A DNA stretch of 64,000 nucleotides from Nissolia schottii (Eukaryota; Streptophyta; Magnoliopsida; Fabales; Fabaceae): assembly GCA_003254905.1 (NCBI GenBank), contig QANU01110351.1, positions 132,306-196,305 on the forward strand, written 5' to 3'. The position numbers and the translations under genes were made by a program. Shown one piece after another: positions 1 to 12,824 of this stretch. How positions within the stretch are numbered: position 1 is the first letter of the stretch; the number at the start of each line of letters is the position of its first letter. The notes below the pieces were generated by a model, which did not search any database, was not told the DNA's origin, and saw only the letters and a list, made by a program, of their open reading frames with translations.

Positions 1-561
1 GCTAAAATACAAAGGAAAAACAAGAAAAGGAAGAAAAACATGGAGAGGTAAAAGAAATGGAGGAAGGGAGGGTCGTTGGACCACGATGGAAGGGTGAAGG
101 GCACCACCTTCATAGAGAGCCTGACTCCCCCTTAGATCTGGCTATTTTGGTCAAGCGATCCTTGACAAGAGAACTCTTCTCTTTGCACAATAATAAAAGT
201 TGTAGTATTTTGAAGAGTCTAAATTAATACGGATCAAATACTCCATCTTGAGTTAAATCTTTAATTAAGACAATGAATTTATGTATTTTTTTTAATCTTA
301 TATACTCCTCATTTGGTCTATTTTTAATCAACATGGAGTTCACCACTCACGCATGAAATTTTAATATTTTCTCATCTCGAGTATGGGCCTAACACGGGGT
401 ACTCCCTATCAATTGAAACCCTTTCAAGCGTTAATTGTGTTAATAAGAGTCATATGCTCTCTTAACTTGTATTCAGTTGTGTTCAATTGAATACAGAGTG
501 CTCCCCATCAATAAAAGGCCCTTCTAAGTATTTAAATATTGTGTTAATAATGTACACATTT
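1..561. other. Intergenic, no gene seen
   Basis: AT-rich sequence with no convincing coding exon. A segment at about 430-480 (reading ATAAGAGTCA, then CTTAACTTGTATT) recurs in diverged form at about 1405-1442, on the far side of the small LTR element. The flanks of that element therefore also carry related repeat sequence. Confidence 0.5.
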
Positions 562-1361
562 TGAATTGAAAGGCACGATGAATTCAAGTGTGAGTCATAT
601 CAAATATATTATTAAATAGATAAATCGATTACAAAGATAACTTATTTAGATAAGAATAAAATGAAGATAAACCTAAACCTATGGAAAAGATAAAGCAAAC
701 AAATTTAAATTCTAACAATCCCTATAATTGTTATCCTTATTTTGTCACACCCTTTAAACTAGATGTCATCTTGCAAAGGTCATGTTTGGATCATGACAGT
801 AGCTAGCAAAAATGAATGAAATGCCAACAAGATCATGGGATATGGTCTTAAAACACTGAATGTGAGAATGATAATTAATGTGAAGTAATAATCAAACATT
901 TTGTAAATTTGAATGCCGATGGTCAGGCAAATGAGGGTCTTTGAAAAGACAACTTGTGAGTCATGCTCAAACAAGGAAATGAGATATGTTGGAGGAAAAG
1001 CCACAAATGAGATGATTAAACCTCTTGCCAAAGAACAAGCATGTCCAAAAGGAGGGAGACCATTGAGAGGGGCGTAAAAGTTTCTTCAATAAAACCATCA
1101 AGGCTAGGGGGCGTTGGAGTTTCTCCATTTGATAAGAGACACCAAGTATTTTGGTGTTAAGTTTGACGTAGCGATTAAAAAGCTTTGATACCATGAAAAT
1201 GTTTTAAATAAAATGGTGGGAGAACTCAAGTGTAAGTCATACTAAAGATGTTATTAAAAAAGATAAATTGGTTATAAAAATAATTTATTTAGATAAGAAT
1301 AAAATGAAAATAATCCTTAATATATGGAAAAAGATAAAGCATACAAATTTAAATTCTAACA
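562..1361 (-). mobile_element. TRIM-like LTR retroelement, non-autonomous
   Basis: Two diverged direct repeats, 562-717 and 1194-1361, share a long run of similarity (AAGTGT.AGTCATA, TTTAGATAAGAATAAAATGAA, AAATTTAAATTCTAACA). On the minus strand each begins TGTTAGAA and ends in CA. Immediately inside the right copy, at 1182-1193, the minus strand reads TGGTATCAAAGC. That is one mismatch from the TGGTATCAGAGC primer-binding site for initiator tRNA-Met used by many plant Copia-type elements. The internal part is only about 476 bp and has no retrotransposon coding domain. Short LTRs, an adjacent primer-binding site and no genes fit a TRIM or a heavily deleted Copia-type element. I found no matching 5-bp target duplication, so the exact ends are uncertain. 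Confidence 0.55.
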
Positions 1362-2664
1362 AACTAATTTTAATCCTGACAAACCCTCATTGTTATCCTT
1401 TACTTTGTCAAATAAGAGTCACTTGCTCACTTAACTTGTATTGTCGTGATGCATGTTGCTCGATTTTTACATTGTCAAGCAGACTTTCGACACAAGGGGT
1501 TTTACAGATAAATCTAATAACCATCATTCCTCCCATATTTGACTGCAATCCAAACTATTGATTTCAATACCACTTGTTGGGAGAAGGAGCTCAACATAAA
1601 AAAAGATCTAAATAATTGGAGGTGAGAAACTCTGATAATGAGTTAGTTATGATAGATCTTGACAAAAAAAAAACTTTAAAGTAATATAAATTTCCCCACT
1701 CACATTTAAAATTGCAACAATACGTCATCTATTCAAGCCAAGCTAAAGTAAAATAGCAACTATATATGAATAATGTTAGTGGGACATACCAATCTTTTTA
1801 TTTATTTTTTTATTTTTAATGTTGATCAACATTGGAGAGTTGTACGAAAATAAGAAAGAAATAGGAATTCATCTATATGTTTAGGGAATTGGAGGACTGC
1901 AATGGTAAATGTTAATATGGTAGTTCAATTTTTTTCAGTCATACACATAAATTCCTCAATCATTTATACATGAATCTTCACTATTTCAAGTCGTTATAAT
2001 TCATGCCATTTTTTCTCTAAACTTTCATATTATTGAGTTTACCAGCAAATTTTTAATTTTTATTGACGAAATTTACTATTTCCAACGGTTTTACCGACAA
2101 AAAAATCTTCAAAAACCTCTCGTCAATAATTAATTATTTAATTGTACCGACAAATTTTGATGGAAATTTTGACAAAATTAAATTAAAATTTTGTCAAAAA
2201 ATATTAAATATCGCCGTCAAATTGATTCATTGCAATATATTATTGACTGATTTTTTTATAAAATTACCGATGGATTTGTTCTATCAGTATTATTAAAGAA
2301 TTAAATATTAAGTTAATTTATGACGAAAAATTTCTTCAAAAATATTAATTTGTATAAGTTTTTTGAGTTCCCTCAATTCTCAAATAACTATTCACGTTAA
2401 AAATTTATTTTTTCAACAAATAACAGTCCACTTCTAACATTTAGACAATAGTATAGTTTTTTCCATCTATACCCCCATATTAAATGAGAGTTAATTTTTG
2501 AGGAGACAAAATATATATAAATGAAAAGTGAGATAGTATTAGAGAATTAATTAGTAAGGATAACTTTGTAATTGTGCTCCTAAATTTTCTCAACATTGAG
2601 GCTTTTCCATTCATTTTTTATAATTTATATGGATATTTAAAAGTTGACAATTATTTAATAATAG
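1362..2664. other. Intergenic, decayed repeat
   Basis: No gene seen. At about 2045-2335 there are spaced motifs of the type TTACCGACAAA, CGTCAA and TTACCGATGGATTTGT on both strands. They resemble the subterminal repeat style of CACTA elements, but no CACTA terminus is visible, so this is only a possible remnant. Confidence 0.35.
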
Positions 2665-3110
2665 AGATAATAATTTGGCTTAAATATGTTTTGAGTGTCT
2701 AGCAAATTTTTGAGATTTGGTTTAAGTCACTAAAAAATTATTTTTTTTATTTTAGTTTAAATATATAAGAAATTATATGATTTTAGTCTTTGTTGTTGGT
2801 GAGACTTTATTAATTATTGACGTGGCTAACAAAGTATTACGTCAACAGTGTCTTGTGAGCAAAATAAATTCATTTGAAACTTGAATTTGTCTGCAAATCA
2901 TGATCTAAATACCACTTAAAATTGGGTCAAATCGTTAGTTATGAATCGAGTGTGTTATTTTACTCACACAATGTTATTCATGTGACACTTTGTTAATTAA
3001 CATTATTAATTAACATAAGTTTACTAATAACAAAGATTAAAATTATATAATTTATAATTTTTGATATATTTGAATTAAAATGAGACATAAATCAAAATCA
3101 AATCACATAC
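2665..3110. repeat. MITE-like inverted repeat
   Basis: The left arm at about 2700-2795 (TTTGGTTTAAGTC, TTTAGTTTAAATATAT, ATGATTTTAGTCTTTGTT) is matched in inverse orientation at about 3017-3105 (AACAAAGATTAAAATTATAT, TTTGAATTAAAATGAGAC). A unique loop of about 220 bp lies between, so the unit could fold into a long hairpin. It has no coding capacity. The arms are too diverged to fix the ends or a target duplication. Confidence 0.55.
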
Positions 3111-6100
3111 AATTGTTGGGGGTGGGCGGTGGGGGGTCAGAACATAGATAAACCTAATAATTTTTATTTACAATTGTTTTCCGTGGTGGTTATATAAAAT
3201 TACATGCATTTATCCATGTGTTCGGAGCTAAATTAATTGTTTTGAATCTGTTTATTATTGCCTTCGAAATGATTGATTACTAGTTACCAAGTTGCAATTG
3301 CGCCATCAAAGAGTCTTGTCAATATATCCTTTGTAATAGATCCACACGGTATGCTATACATATCACAAATTCATGCACTCAGCATTATTTTGTGTGGCTT
3401 TTATTATTTTATTCAATTTTATATTATTGTTATTATTATTATTATATTATATAATTAAGGTGATGAGCCAGTAGAGGTGTGGTTCGTACAGGTGCCTTGC
3501 TGTTGCATTCCTTTTTTGTTTCTCTATATATTCAAAGATCACATCAATAACTATATATTTTTTTCACTTTCGATAAAGTTTTTTTGTCAGCTCTATAGGA
3601 TGTGGTCCAAAAGCTGCACGTAAGCTGTATGTGTTCACATTGTTTGCTTCTACGAATTGAGTTTTAGGGTACTTGTTAAACACAATATTCCTTCCCCTTC
3701 GATTTAAGGGTAGGCATATTTAGGGTTAACACAAAAATTAAGAAAAATAATTCCTGATAATAATATAAAATTATTTGAATAAATAATAAAATTATATCCA
3801 TTATTATATTTAATATTATAATATTTCTTTGCTAAAATTATATGATTATCAATACATAAGATATTATTTTTTAAAAAATTAATACTATTATAAATTGTGA
3901 ACTAATTAGCAAATATTTAGTTCCCTTAAATTATCAAAAATTGAACTATTAAAATAAAATAGAAAGAGTGCTATATTTTCATGTAGAATTTAATATTTAT
4001 ACAAGTTTATCTCTAGCTATCGATTGTTAGAAGAAAAACACGAATTTGTGGTAATCACAAATTTATTGTGAATTTACACAAATAACGGCGAACACAAATC
4101 CGTCGCAAGTTTCCCTTAAAAGAATAATAATGATAATATATATCAAAAAGTAAATATAAAGAAAGCAAATTTTAAAAAGAAAAAAAGGCGCAAAACATTT
4201 AACAGTAATGAATAAAGTTAAAACTTTTATTTTTTAATATACAAATCACATATTACTACTTTTAAAAGAATGTGCTGCACTTGTTTGTATTCTTTTTGGA
4301 CTTGTGCTTTATCAAGAAAGAAATTAGAATATAGAACAGCAAAGAGGCGGCGAATAGTATGGGTACAGTTTTTATAAAAAGACAAAACCTAGAAAAATGT
4401 TGCAAATATTTGATGCTTGATGAAGCAGGATAGAGTATCTTTGAATTTGTATGTACCCGTTCTGAATAATATCATATCTTGATTTTCAGCCTGTGCATAT
4501 TTTGATTTACCAGAATATCTAGTAGCTAAAGGACAAAATTTTGCATGCTATGATTAACGGTATATATATTTTAACGAGAAGTGCATGGCTAAAAGTAATA
4601 ATGAGATCATTTTCAATTTTCAATTTTCAATTTTGTGTTTTTACATGTAAAAATTTATTATTTTAATTTTAATGAAGTACAAAAATGTAAAAAAAAAAAT
4701 TGTTTTTGGGTCTTTGCATCTCTGATAATTATACAATTGAATGTCTATCTTTTATTTTTTCCAAACAACATGTATGCCACTGAGAAAAAGTCGATACAAT
4801 AGGTGTAATTTCTACTGGTGTTTGTTTAAATAAATTAAATATAAGTATTAATTAGTAATTAGTGTAATAAAGATTTCTTAATTTGTCAAATAAGAGATCT
4901 TTCTCGTGGATTGCAATATGATAATTGGATATACATTACTGTGATTTCTTTGGTAAAGGAATTTAAACTTTTGTAAGTTCTTTTTTATTTTGACAAACTA
5001 GGTAACAAAAAATAGTAGTACTAATGCACGGAAGCAAAAGCAGGTGAAGATGCAATGGATCTCCGTTTGAAGGAACACTGTCTTGTCATCAAATTATATA
5101 TGTCGATTACTCTGTGGTGCAAATATCTTTGGGGCCAGGGCCAACTTTATACGTACTAGTCTAATAATTATTATTATAGTATGATTCGGATAAGCTAGTG
5201 AAATTTATAGGGATGTGCGAACACAGATAGATTAAGTTTATTTTTACTCTATTTGGCTATCACATGACTGTTAAACCAAATTAAATTTTAGAATTAAATA
5301 TCTAAACTTAACTTTAAAAGCTAATTCGTGTGTAAGACCGGACATGATATAGAGTGTGAAGTTTATGAATAAGATAATATCATTCACAGATTGAACCGTC
5401 TTATGATATCATTTTAAAGTATTGTGGACTTAATTTTAGAAAAGAAAAGTTGATTATAAATTATAGGTTAAACTATGTCCAAATAATTTTAATACAAATT
5501 TAAGTATTGGGTTAAGATTAGTCTAACTTATTTTCATCCGTACTTGGATGATTATTATTTTGTATATATAAACCAACATAAAAAAGCAGCACAAGAATGT
5601 GAACATCAAAATCAGAACATATTACGTAACTGCAACAGGTTGAGGGAAGGTACTTTAGCTTTATAAGCCTTCAAACAAAGTTAAACGAACCTTTTTCTCC
5701 TTGGGCTTTTAAATAGTAACATTAACTGCATCACTTACAAGTTGTAGATCACACTTGGACCACATGTGGCCAATATAACAGGAGACGTATACATACATTT
5801 TTGCAATAAATAGAAAATTCTACATTCAGCAACATTGTCATCTATACCGAATCTAATTATAGCCTGTATAGGCAATTGCGGAAGGAGGACCCACATTGGG
5901 GTTGGGGGCGGAATAGTCCAGGTTAACTTGTTTAAAAATTAACCTAGACTTAGATTACTATAAAGTATAAGGGTTATGTCTCTCTATTTTTTTACCATAG
6001 TGGTTCAACTGAGGAAAAAAAAGGTTTAATAAAAATGCTTTATGCCTCTTTGGGTTTATGGCCTACCAGATATTCATTTAAATAGGTTAGTTTATTAGAC

Positions 6101-6726
6101 TCTAGATCAGATCATGTCTTTAAAATAGATTTAAATTAGATCTAAAAGAAAAAACTTTTGAGTAATAATAAGTCAAATTTAGACAAAAATTTTTGACACA
6201 TGTTTAGCTTATTTAATGTGTGGCTTGCCCTAACTTGCTCTCACCACTAACGAGAGGTGGTTTTTTAATTTAAGGGTAAATGTCAACATTCTATTTTAAA
6301 AATGAACTAAAAAATATATGTGCTCTAAAGGTACTTATTCACTTAAAGATTGTTTGGTAAACTGGACAACAATAGATATAAAATCTAATTGTTAATACTT
6401 ATTCATATTATTTGTTAAAGTAAAGTGAAAATATGAAGTATCAAATAATCTTGAAATTGTATGAATTTTTATGAGTTTGATTTATATTAGAATCTCACAT
6501 TGCTTAGAAATTAGACCAAAATAACTTTTATAATAAGGTCAAGGCAATTCTCTTGCCTTGAGCTAGATTTTAGGGTTGAGTTAGACTAATTCAATTATCA
6601 ATAATATCTACTTAATAAGAACTTTTAGTTTAATGGTCAGATAAATTTAATTCAATTTTAATTAAAAAAATTAGTGAGTGAAGTAAGTATATCATAATTC
6701 ATTCTTGAAATCAACAAATACCATTA
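3111..6726. other. Intergenic, no gene seen
   Basis: About 3.6 kb of AT-rich DNA. I saw no exon with splice sites, no recognisable protein fragment and no long repeat. Short ATT/TTA runs occur near 3425-3455. Confidence 0.45.
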
Positions 6727-6770
6727 TATATATACTAGATTCTAACCCGCGCGATGCGCGGCGAGGATGA
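6727..6770 (+). mobile_element. Possible Helitron 5' terminus
   Basis: The sequence TATATATACTAGATTCTAAC is followed by CCGCGCGATGCGCGGC, a small GC-rich palindrome in otherwise AT-rich DNA. This resembles the start of plant Helitron families, which I recall as TC followed by AT-rich sequence and then a CCCGCGC..GCGCGG motif. Helitrons leave no target duplication and end in CTRR after a hairpin. I could not place such a 3' end, so the call rests on the 5' motif alone. Confidence 0.35.
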
Positions 6771-7125
6771 CAAACTATTTTTGCGAATATATTTAGAATG
6801 ATCATATTTTTGACGATACAAATTAAGTAATTGTAACCATTGCACAATGCAGATGGAACTATATTTGTTAACTATGTGTTATTATATTATTATAATAAAG
6901 AATGAGCAGTTTGGCACCAAACGTCGGGAGCAAAAATTCAATATACCGTAGAAATAGTGATAGGTGCATTTGAAAAAAAAGGGAATGTTCATTCGGTAAG
7001 AGTAGATTTTTTACATACTAAACACATTAATATTAAATTAGATAAAAATGAACAGTATGCAAAAGACATTGTAAGTTGGATCACAACTTTAAAACTACAT
7101 CCTATTACATAAAATTACATAAAAT

Positions 7126-7467
7126 CTAAACTGGGAAAAGGCCTCTGGATATGAGCAAAATGTTCTTTAGCGTCGCCAGATTTGTCCATGAACATGCATG
7201 CAATTCTTTACGATCATTAGTCTCTAAGTGAATCAATTCAATATAAAGTTTTTTTTGCCCGAGAAGGGTACAACCCAAGCTCCGGGAACTCAAACGTACC
7301 CATACATCTATGAGCACCGCTAAAAGATCTCCAATACACATGACGGGAGTTTCAACGGCATCTATCTGTGATACCGTAAACAGTTTGTTCCAAATCACGT
7401 CGCCTGACTCACTTAGAAATTTCCAAATATCAACATGATATTCTGAAGTATTGTAATTGTAGGACAT
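7126..7467 (-). CDS. Hypothetical 113-aa ORF, possibly a captured gene fragment
   Basis: An uninterrupted minus-strand frame of 113 codons. Its composition looks protein-like (YHVDIWKF, WNKLFTVSQID, KELHACSW) and its GC is higher than its surroundings. It lies between the possible Helitron 5' end and the 1156-bp MULE, the kind of place where transposon-captured exons are found. The opening stretch recalls the associated domain of plant F-box proteins, where lines such as WxKLFTI are common, but the match is weak and I do not assign a function. No splice partners were identified. It may be a fragment or a chance frame. Confidence 0.3.
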   Translation of the reverse strand: MSYNYNTSEYHVDIWKFLSESGDVIWNKLFTVSQIDAVETPVMCIGDLLAVLIDVWVRLSSRSLGCTLLGQKKLYIELIHLETNDRKELHACSWTNLATLKNILLISRGLFPV

Positions 7468-7650
7468 AAAACAAACTATATCCTTATATGCAACAATGTT
7501 GTTAAAGTATTATAACGTTAGACGTTTCCAACCTCCAAACTATCTGTGTGCACTAAGCACATGAGAATGTGCCGACCAAAGCTCAACGATGGAGGAGAGG
7601 CCAAATGCCATAGTATGGTTCAATATTTGAAAGAAAATTGTATATTAAAC

Positions 7651-8806
7651 TAGAAATGCTCTGTATACACCACAGAAGCATACACTTGTATATACACCAT
7701 TCATTTATACGCAATTAATGATCATTATACGTATATCGTACAATTTCTAAAATTATACACAATGTGCCTCAATCCCGAACTCGTTCTCGTCATCGTTTTC
7801 ACTCATCGTCTTCATCCTTATGTTTATCATCGTCATCCTCGTCATTCTCTCATCATCGTCATCCTTCTCATCTTCATCCTCTTATCATGTGAAAGTTGAT
7901 TAAAATGGAATTAAGATGATAAAATATTGGTTTTCTTTTAAAATGGATGAGATCTGTCTTTAACAATGATGGTAAGAGTGTATGTTGCAGAATATGATAT
8001 CTAATTGGAGTGCATAAAATAATATTGTAGAATATGATATCAGATTTTAGTGCACAAACATTATATGACGATGTACACAAACATTATATGACCTTATGCA
8101 CAAACATTACGCACTTGTGTACAACACTGTAATTTTACTCAAACATAAATAAGTTCACAATCTGTATACATTTTTAGTGGACAAACTTTATAAAAATTAG
8201 TTCACATACATGTGCACACACACTTTTATACATTCTAATGCATAAACTTCACATATATGCATATTACTTAATGCATAGTTAAGTATTTTTGCAGAATATG
8301 ATATCAGATTTTAATGCACAAATATTATATGACCTTATGCACAAACATTTATGCACTTGTGTACAACACTGTGATTTTGCTTAAACATAAATAGGTTCAC
8401 AAAATTTATACATATTTAATGAACAAACTTTATAAATGTTAGTTCACATGCACAAGACTTCACAAACATGCACAAAACTTTATAGATTTGCATAAAACTT
8501 AACCTACAGTTAAGTATTTTGCAGAATATGATATATGAGATTTGAGTGCATAATCTTTTATATGGGTATGAGAGTGAAAAGAACGACAAGAGATGAGAGT
8601 AACGAGAGTGAAGAAAGAACGAAGCATGAGAGTGATGAGAGATGAGAGCGACGAGAGAGAAGAGAGAAAACAGAAGAAAGTGGAAGCGTGAAGGTTTTGA
8701 GATATGCGTGTTTTTGACGTGTGAGTGGTTATTTAAAGGGCCCAACGTATTTTAATACGGGTGTATGTATGATGTATAAGTTTAGAGTGTACGTATAACA
8801 GAGTTC
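7651..8806. mobile_element. Non-autonomous MULE, 1156 bp, 9-bp target duplication
   Basis: ATATTAAAC is present as an exact 9-bp direct repeat at 7642-7650 and 8807-8815, flanking this interval. A 9-bp duplication is typical of Mutator-like elements. The left end reads TAGAAATGCTCTGTATACAC and the inverted right end GAACTCTGTTATACGTACAC. Both continue into degenerate CATACAC and ATACACC motifs, giving imperfect, gapped terminal inverted repeats. The interior has many copies of GCACAAACATTAT and related words on one strand, an ATC-rich tract (7780-7880) and a purine-rich GAGA tract (8565-8690), but no transposase. The left end and internal motif match the larger element starting near 57891, so this is probably a deletion derivative mobilised by that family. 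Confidence 0.85.
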
Positions 8807-8815
8807 ATATTAAAC

Positions 8816-11484
8816 AAGCACTTCGTCCATATCTTACGAGACACTTCAATTTTGATTTTAATCTTATTATACAAACTTTTTGGACCAGGCTTTTTAATTG
8901 CGTTATGCTTTTTGCTTCCTATACCAAAAGAAAGAGAAATACAAATATTATAATCAAAATACTACATGTCAAAAATTACTAAAAAAAGAAAGAGAAAGAA
9001 AGAAAGGAAAGAACAACCTAAGCTTAGCTAGCTATAAATCCTCACAACTTCTCACAGCGGTTATACCAATGCATCTCTGATTCAAATTACTATCATGGAT
9101 CGATACATACCGGCAAATGCAATAAATTTGTTTATCTAGATATGTTGTGCAAATATCTAGACATTGTTTCCACAAGGTCTCCGGTTGGAATTTCGTGAAT
9201 GAAAATTGAAAAAATTAGTATCGAGAGAAATTTATTTACATAATATATTTAAAGGTTGTCTTTATCTATTCTGTTTGAGTTAATAATTGTCTTATTATAA
9301 GAACAATTCTTTTAGCATTAATTATTTTTTTCTATAACACTCAAACTCAATTTTATTTAAAAAAAAATCAAATTACTTAAACCAATCCACCGTTAGTTGT
9401 GCCATATATCTGCCAATGTTGATTTTGATTTTTCCATTTTCTAGGGAGAAATGGGATGTTTATCTTTGTGATGCCAATTGATGGCTGAAACAATGAGTCA
9501 CTTTTTTTGAATCACAAAGGGATTAGATCTTCACAATGTGCTGTCGCATATATTGTCTCCCGAACCATATGACAAATTAGAATTAAACTCTAATAAATAA
9601 TCACTATTATAGATTATAAGTTTGAACACGTATATCAAACAGCTCAAAGACAGAACCTGTTCATATCTACAAAATCTTTTTAGTTTTAGGAAAATGCTAA
9701 TTTGTTCGAAAGTATTTTTGTAACTTGACATAAGATATGCTTGAATTTTAGAATTAATTGCTTTTGTTTTTGCACCTATATATTACTTTCATTGTTAGTT
9801 CATCATATAATTAAGTTACTATATAAAATCAATCTTTTTGTCCTCGATATGTATTATACTCACCTACTCAACCAAAAAAGTGCCCCATTAAAATGAAAAT
9901 GAATAGGTATGGGCTCATTCTTGCAATACTAACATAATATATTATCAAGAATCAAACTATACATCCGATGATATCTTTTAAGGAAAGTGATCACATTGTG
10001 CTTAGCTTTGGGATACACCTCAATCCCATATATTTACGCAGATATATGTTAAAATATTCAGCTGATATTTTTTAAAGTTAAATTACATTTTTGTCCTCAA
10101 TCTTTATTTGATCAATCAATTTTATTTTTTAACTTTGTTTTTTATCAACTTGGCCCCTATTTCTATTTAATCTATTAACTTAGTCAATTAAGTATCAATT
10201 TATTCATCTATGTACGTCTTAAGTCGATATTAAATTGATCCTTTCATGTACTGGCGTAAAAAAATTGTAAAACTAATAATGATTTAAAACGTAAATAACC
10301 AAATCAATAATTAAGAGACCAAATTAAGTAGATGACTAAATCAATGCAAAAAATGACACCTTTTTCTTTTAAAAATTTATGAAATAAGATAAAAATAACA
10401 TGACATAACAAAAATTCAAAGAAAGGTAAAGTTTTTATAGTTTTTCTTACATATTTTTTAAGATTTCAATTATGAAATTGTCACCTTACTTTATTTTTTT
10501 TTTTACTTTCAATACAAAAAATAGAAATAAAAACCAAATCAACTTTAAATTTGTGTAAAAATTTACAAACTCTACCGTGTAAAGAATGCAGTCAAGGATG
10601 ACCCAACATAATATGCCAACTAATAAACAATAAAATGAGGTTATTAATAACGGCACACATGCATGACTCACTTGGTCGATTTTTTTTCTCATGCATTATC
10701 TTGAGTTTATCAATTGTTGAGTTATATATAAATACTCTTCTCTAGAATTTCATTGATCACGTTTCACTGATCACGACAGCATGCATGCCCTAACCCCATA
10801 CTAATTAATTAAGGTGAATATTTTCTTAACCTAATTTCTTGACTTTGAAAGAATATAGAACGAAACATGATTCAATCAACCTAATATCTCGGTACCCAAA
10901 AAAATAAACCTACTATATCTTCATATACATAGGGGGGTGAGACATACTTTTAATGTGAGACAAATTCTCGAACTTGTCCTAATTTTTATTTTGGTAGATC
11001 AAACTTGTCCTAATCGTGCACTTCAAAAATTGTGAAAATGAATTTCAAAAATAAAAATCAATGTATATTTTTGGGAGTGACGTTGGGGGATGGGTTTACA
11101 TTATTGTTGCCGGGCAATTGGGGAAAGAAGGGGTTTGAATTATTTTGCCATCCCATTTATAAGACAACGTCAAATGCTTTTAAATTTGTAGTTTGAAATA
11201 AGGTGTAGATATGTTTTGATTTTGATTCCTTTGTTTTTTTTTTTAATTTAGTTTTTTCTTTGTTTGGATCCCTGTTTCTTTCTTTTTAAATTTTTTAGAA
11301 TATGAGTTTCGTCCTTATAAATATTGAAAATATTTTAATAATCTATTTTTGACCATATAAATGTTATCATTTAACATTCGATTTAAACGCCAGGGAAAAA
11401 AAAACGGAAAAAGAGAGATCAAAATCAAATAACTTTTTTTTTTTACATGGACGAAAAACAAAAATGACTTATATTTATACAAAG

Positions 11485-11530
<46 letters not shown>

Positions 11531-12824
11531 GCCTTGAAATAATGGATCATTAATTAATTTGGTTTTCACTTATGAATTTGTGGCCAGTTGTCCTTATTGG
11601 CCATCAATTTATATGGCTTCAATGGCGCCCTCGATCGGACTCAGTCCTTCCACTTCTATAAGAATTACTAATCAAGAAACTTATTATCCTCTACGACAAC
11701 AACACACACGTCATATGATTGTATTATAAATAAATAAATAAATAAATAGAGATCACGTGTCATGGTTTCGAAAATAAATGGCTTAATTTAATTTTTGCAC
11801 AACATATATGGGCAATTATGGTTAAGTAGAAGAGGGACAATGGCACAAACGTTGCATGGTATTGAAAAATATCACAAACCAGGTAACAAATGCAGAAGAA
11901 ATGATGTTGGCTGTTGAAGCATAAATCAATTAGTGTCAATAACATTTTAGTGAGAAACATCCATTTTATCCTTTTATTAGTAACTTCTTTCTTATATTTC
12001 ATTTTGTATTTCATTCATCAACCTTGAGAATTATATATATCTCATCCAATTTGACGAAAATAATGTTAATTAACGATCACATTATAAGATAATATTCAAA
12101 TACCATATAAAAGTGTGCAAAATTGTTAACTTAAATATGATCTTGGGTTTATATATAAACAAGAATTTCAGTTTTATATAAAATTTTAACTAAAAATCAT
12201 ATATTCAATTTAATAATACTTTATAACATACTATCTATAATCACTTTTAAGAATTGTGTGATAATCACGTTAAAAGAACGATTAAAACTAATGCACACAA
12301 ATTAAGAAGAGGATTCAAACTAGTATATATATACAGTGTGAAGTCTAATCTAAATACCGTTCAACTGCTTGAGATAACCACAGTGATTCTATTTTTTATC
12401 TTCATTCCAATTACGTACTGAATTCAAACTCAAAGCTTATAATTTTACTAAAATTCGAAGGCTTTCAACAATCTAGCTAGCTTTTCATACGTTGCATTTA
12501 TATAAAGTTAAATGTATTTTATTAAGATGAGATTATGATCATATGCATGTATATATGCTGATAAATTTTGGTATTCATGATAAATATGGCATTTACACGT
12601 GGTTGTAGTCAACTTCACCACATGCATGTGCATACGTGATTACGTGTAAAAATTCGTGTGCAATGCTTAGCTTTCAAACTCATGCACAATTATATCTTGC
12701 ATAATTATCTTCTTAATTAGTTTAATGTAGAACAAAAATTATAGAAAGATTAGCTCAATTGAAATCCTTGTACTCAAAGCTTTTGAGAAATCTTTAGTTA
12801 ATTAGTTTATAACTAAGATTTACC
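8816..12824. other. Intergenic, no gene seen
   Basis: About 4 kb of AT-rich DNA without a supported exon. It includes a (TA)n microsatellite at about 11489-11527 and an AAAT-type run near 11728-11748. A loosely palindromic AT-rich block at about 10075-10360 could be an old MITE, since it has related ATCAATTTTATTTT and CCAAATTAAGTAGAT stretches in opposite orientation. Confidence 0.45.

Noticed and set aside
11315..11569. 84-aa frame with an Ile-Tyr run
   Set aside because: The core is a (TA)n microsatellite; no homology.
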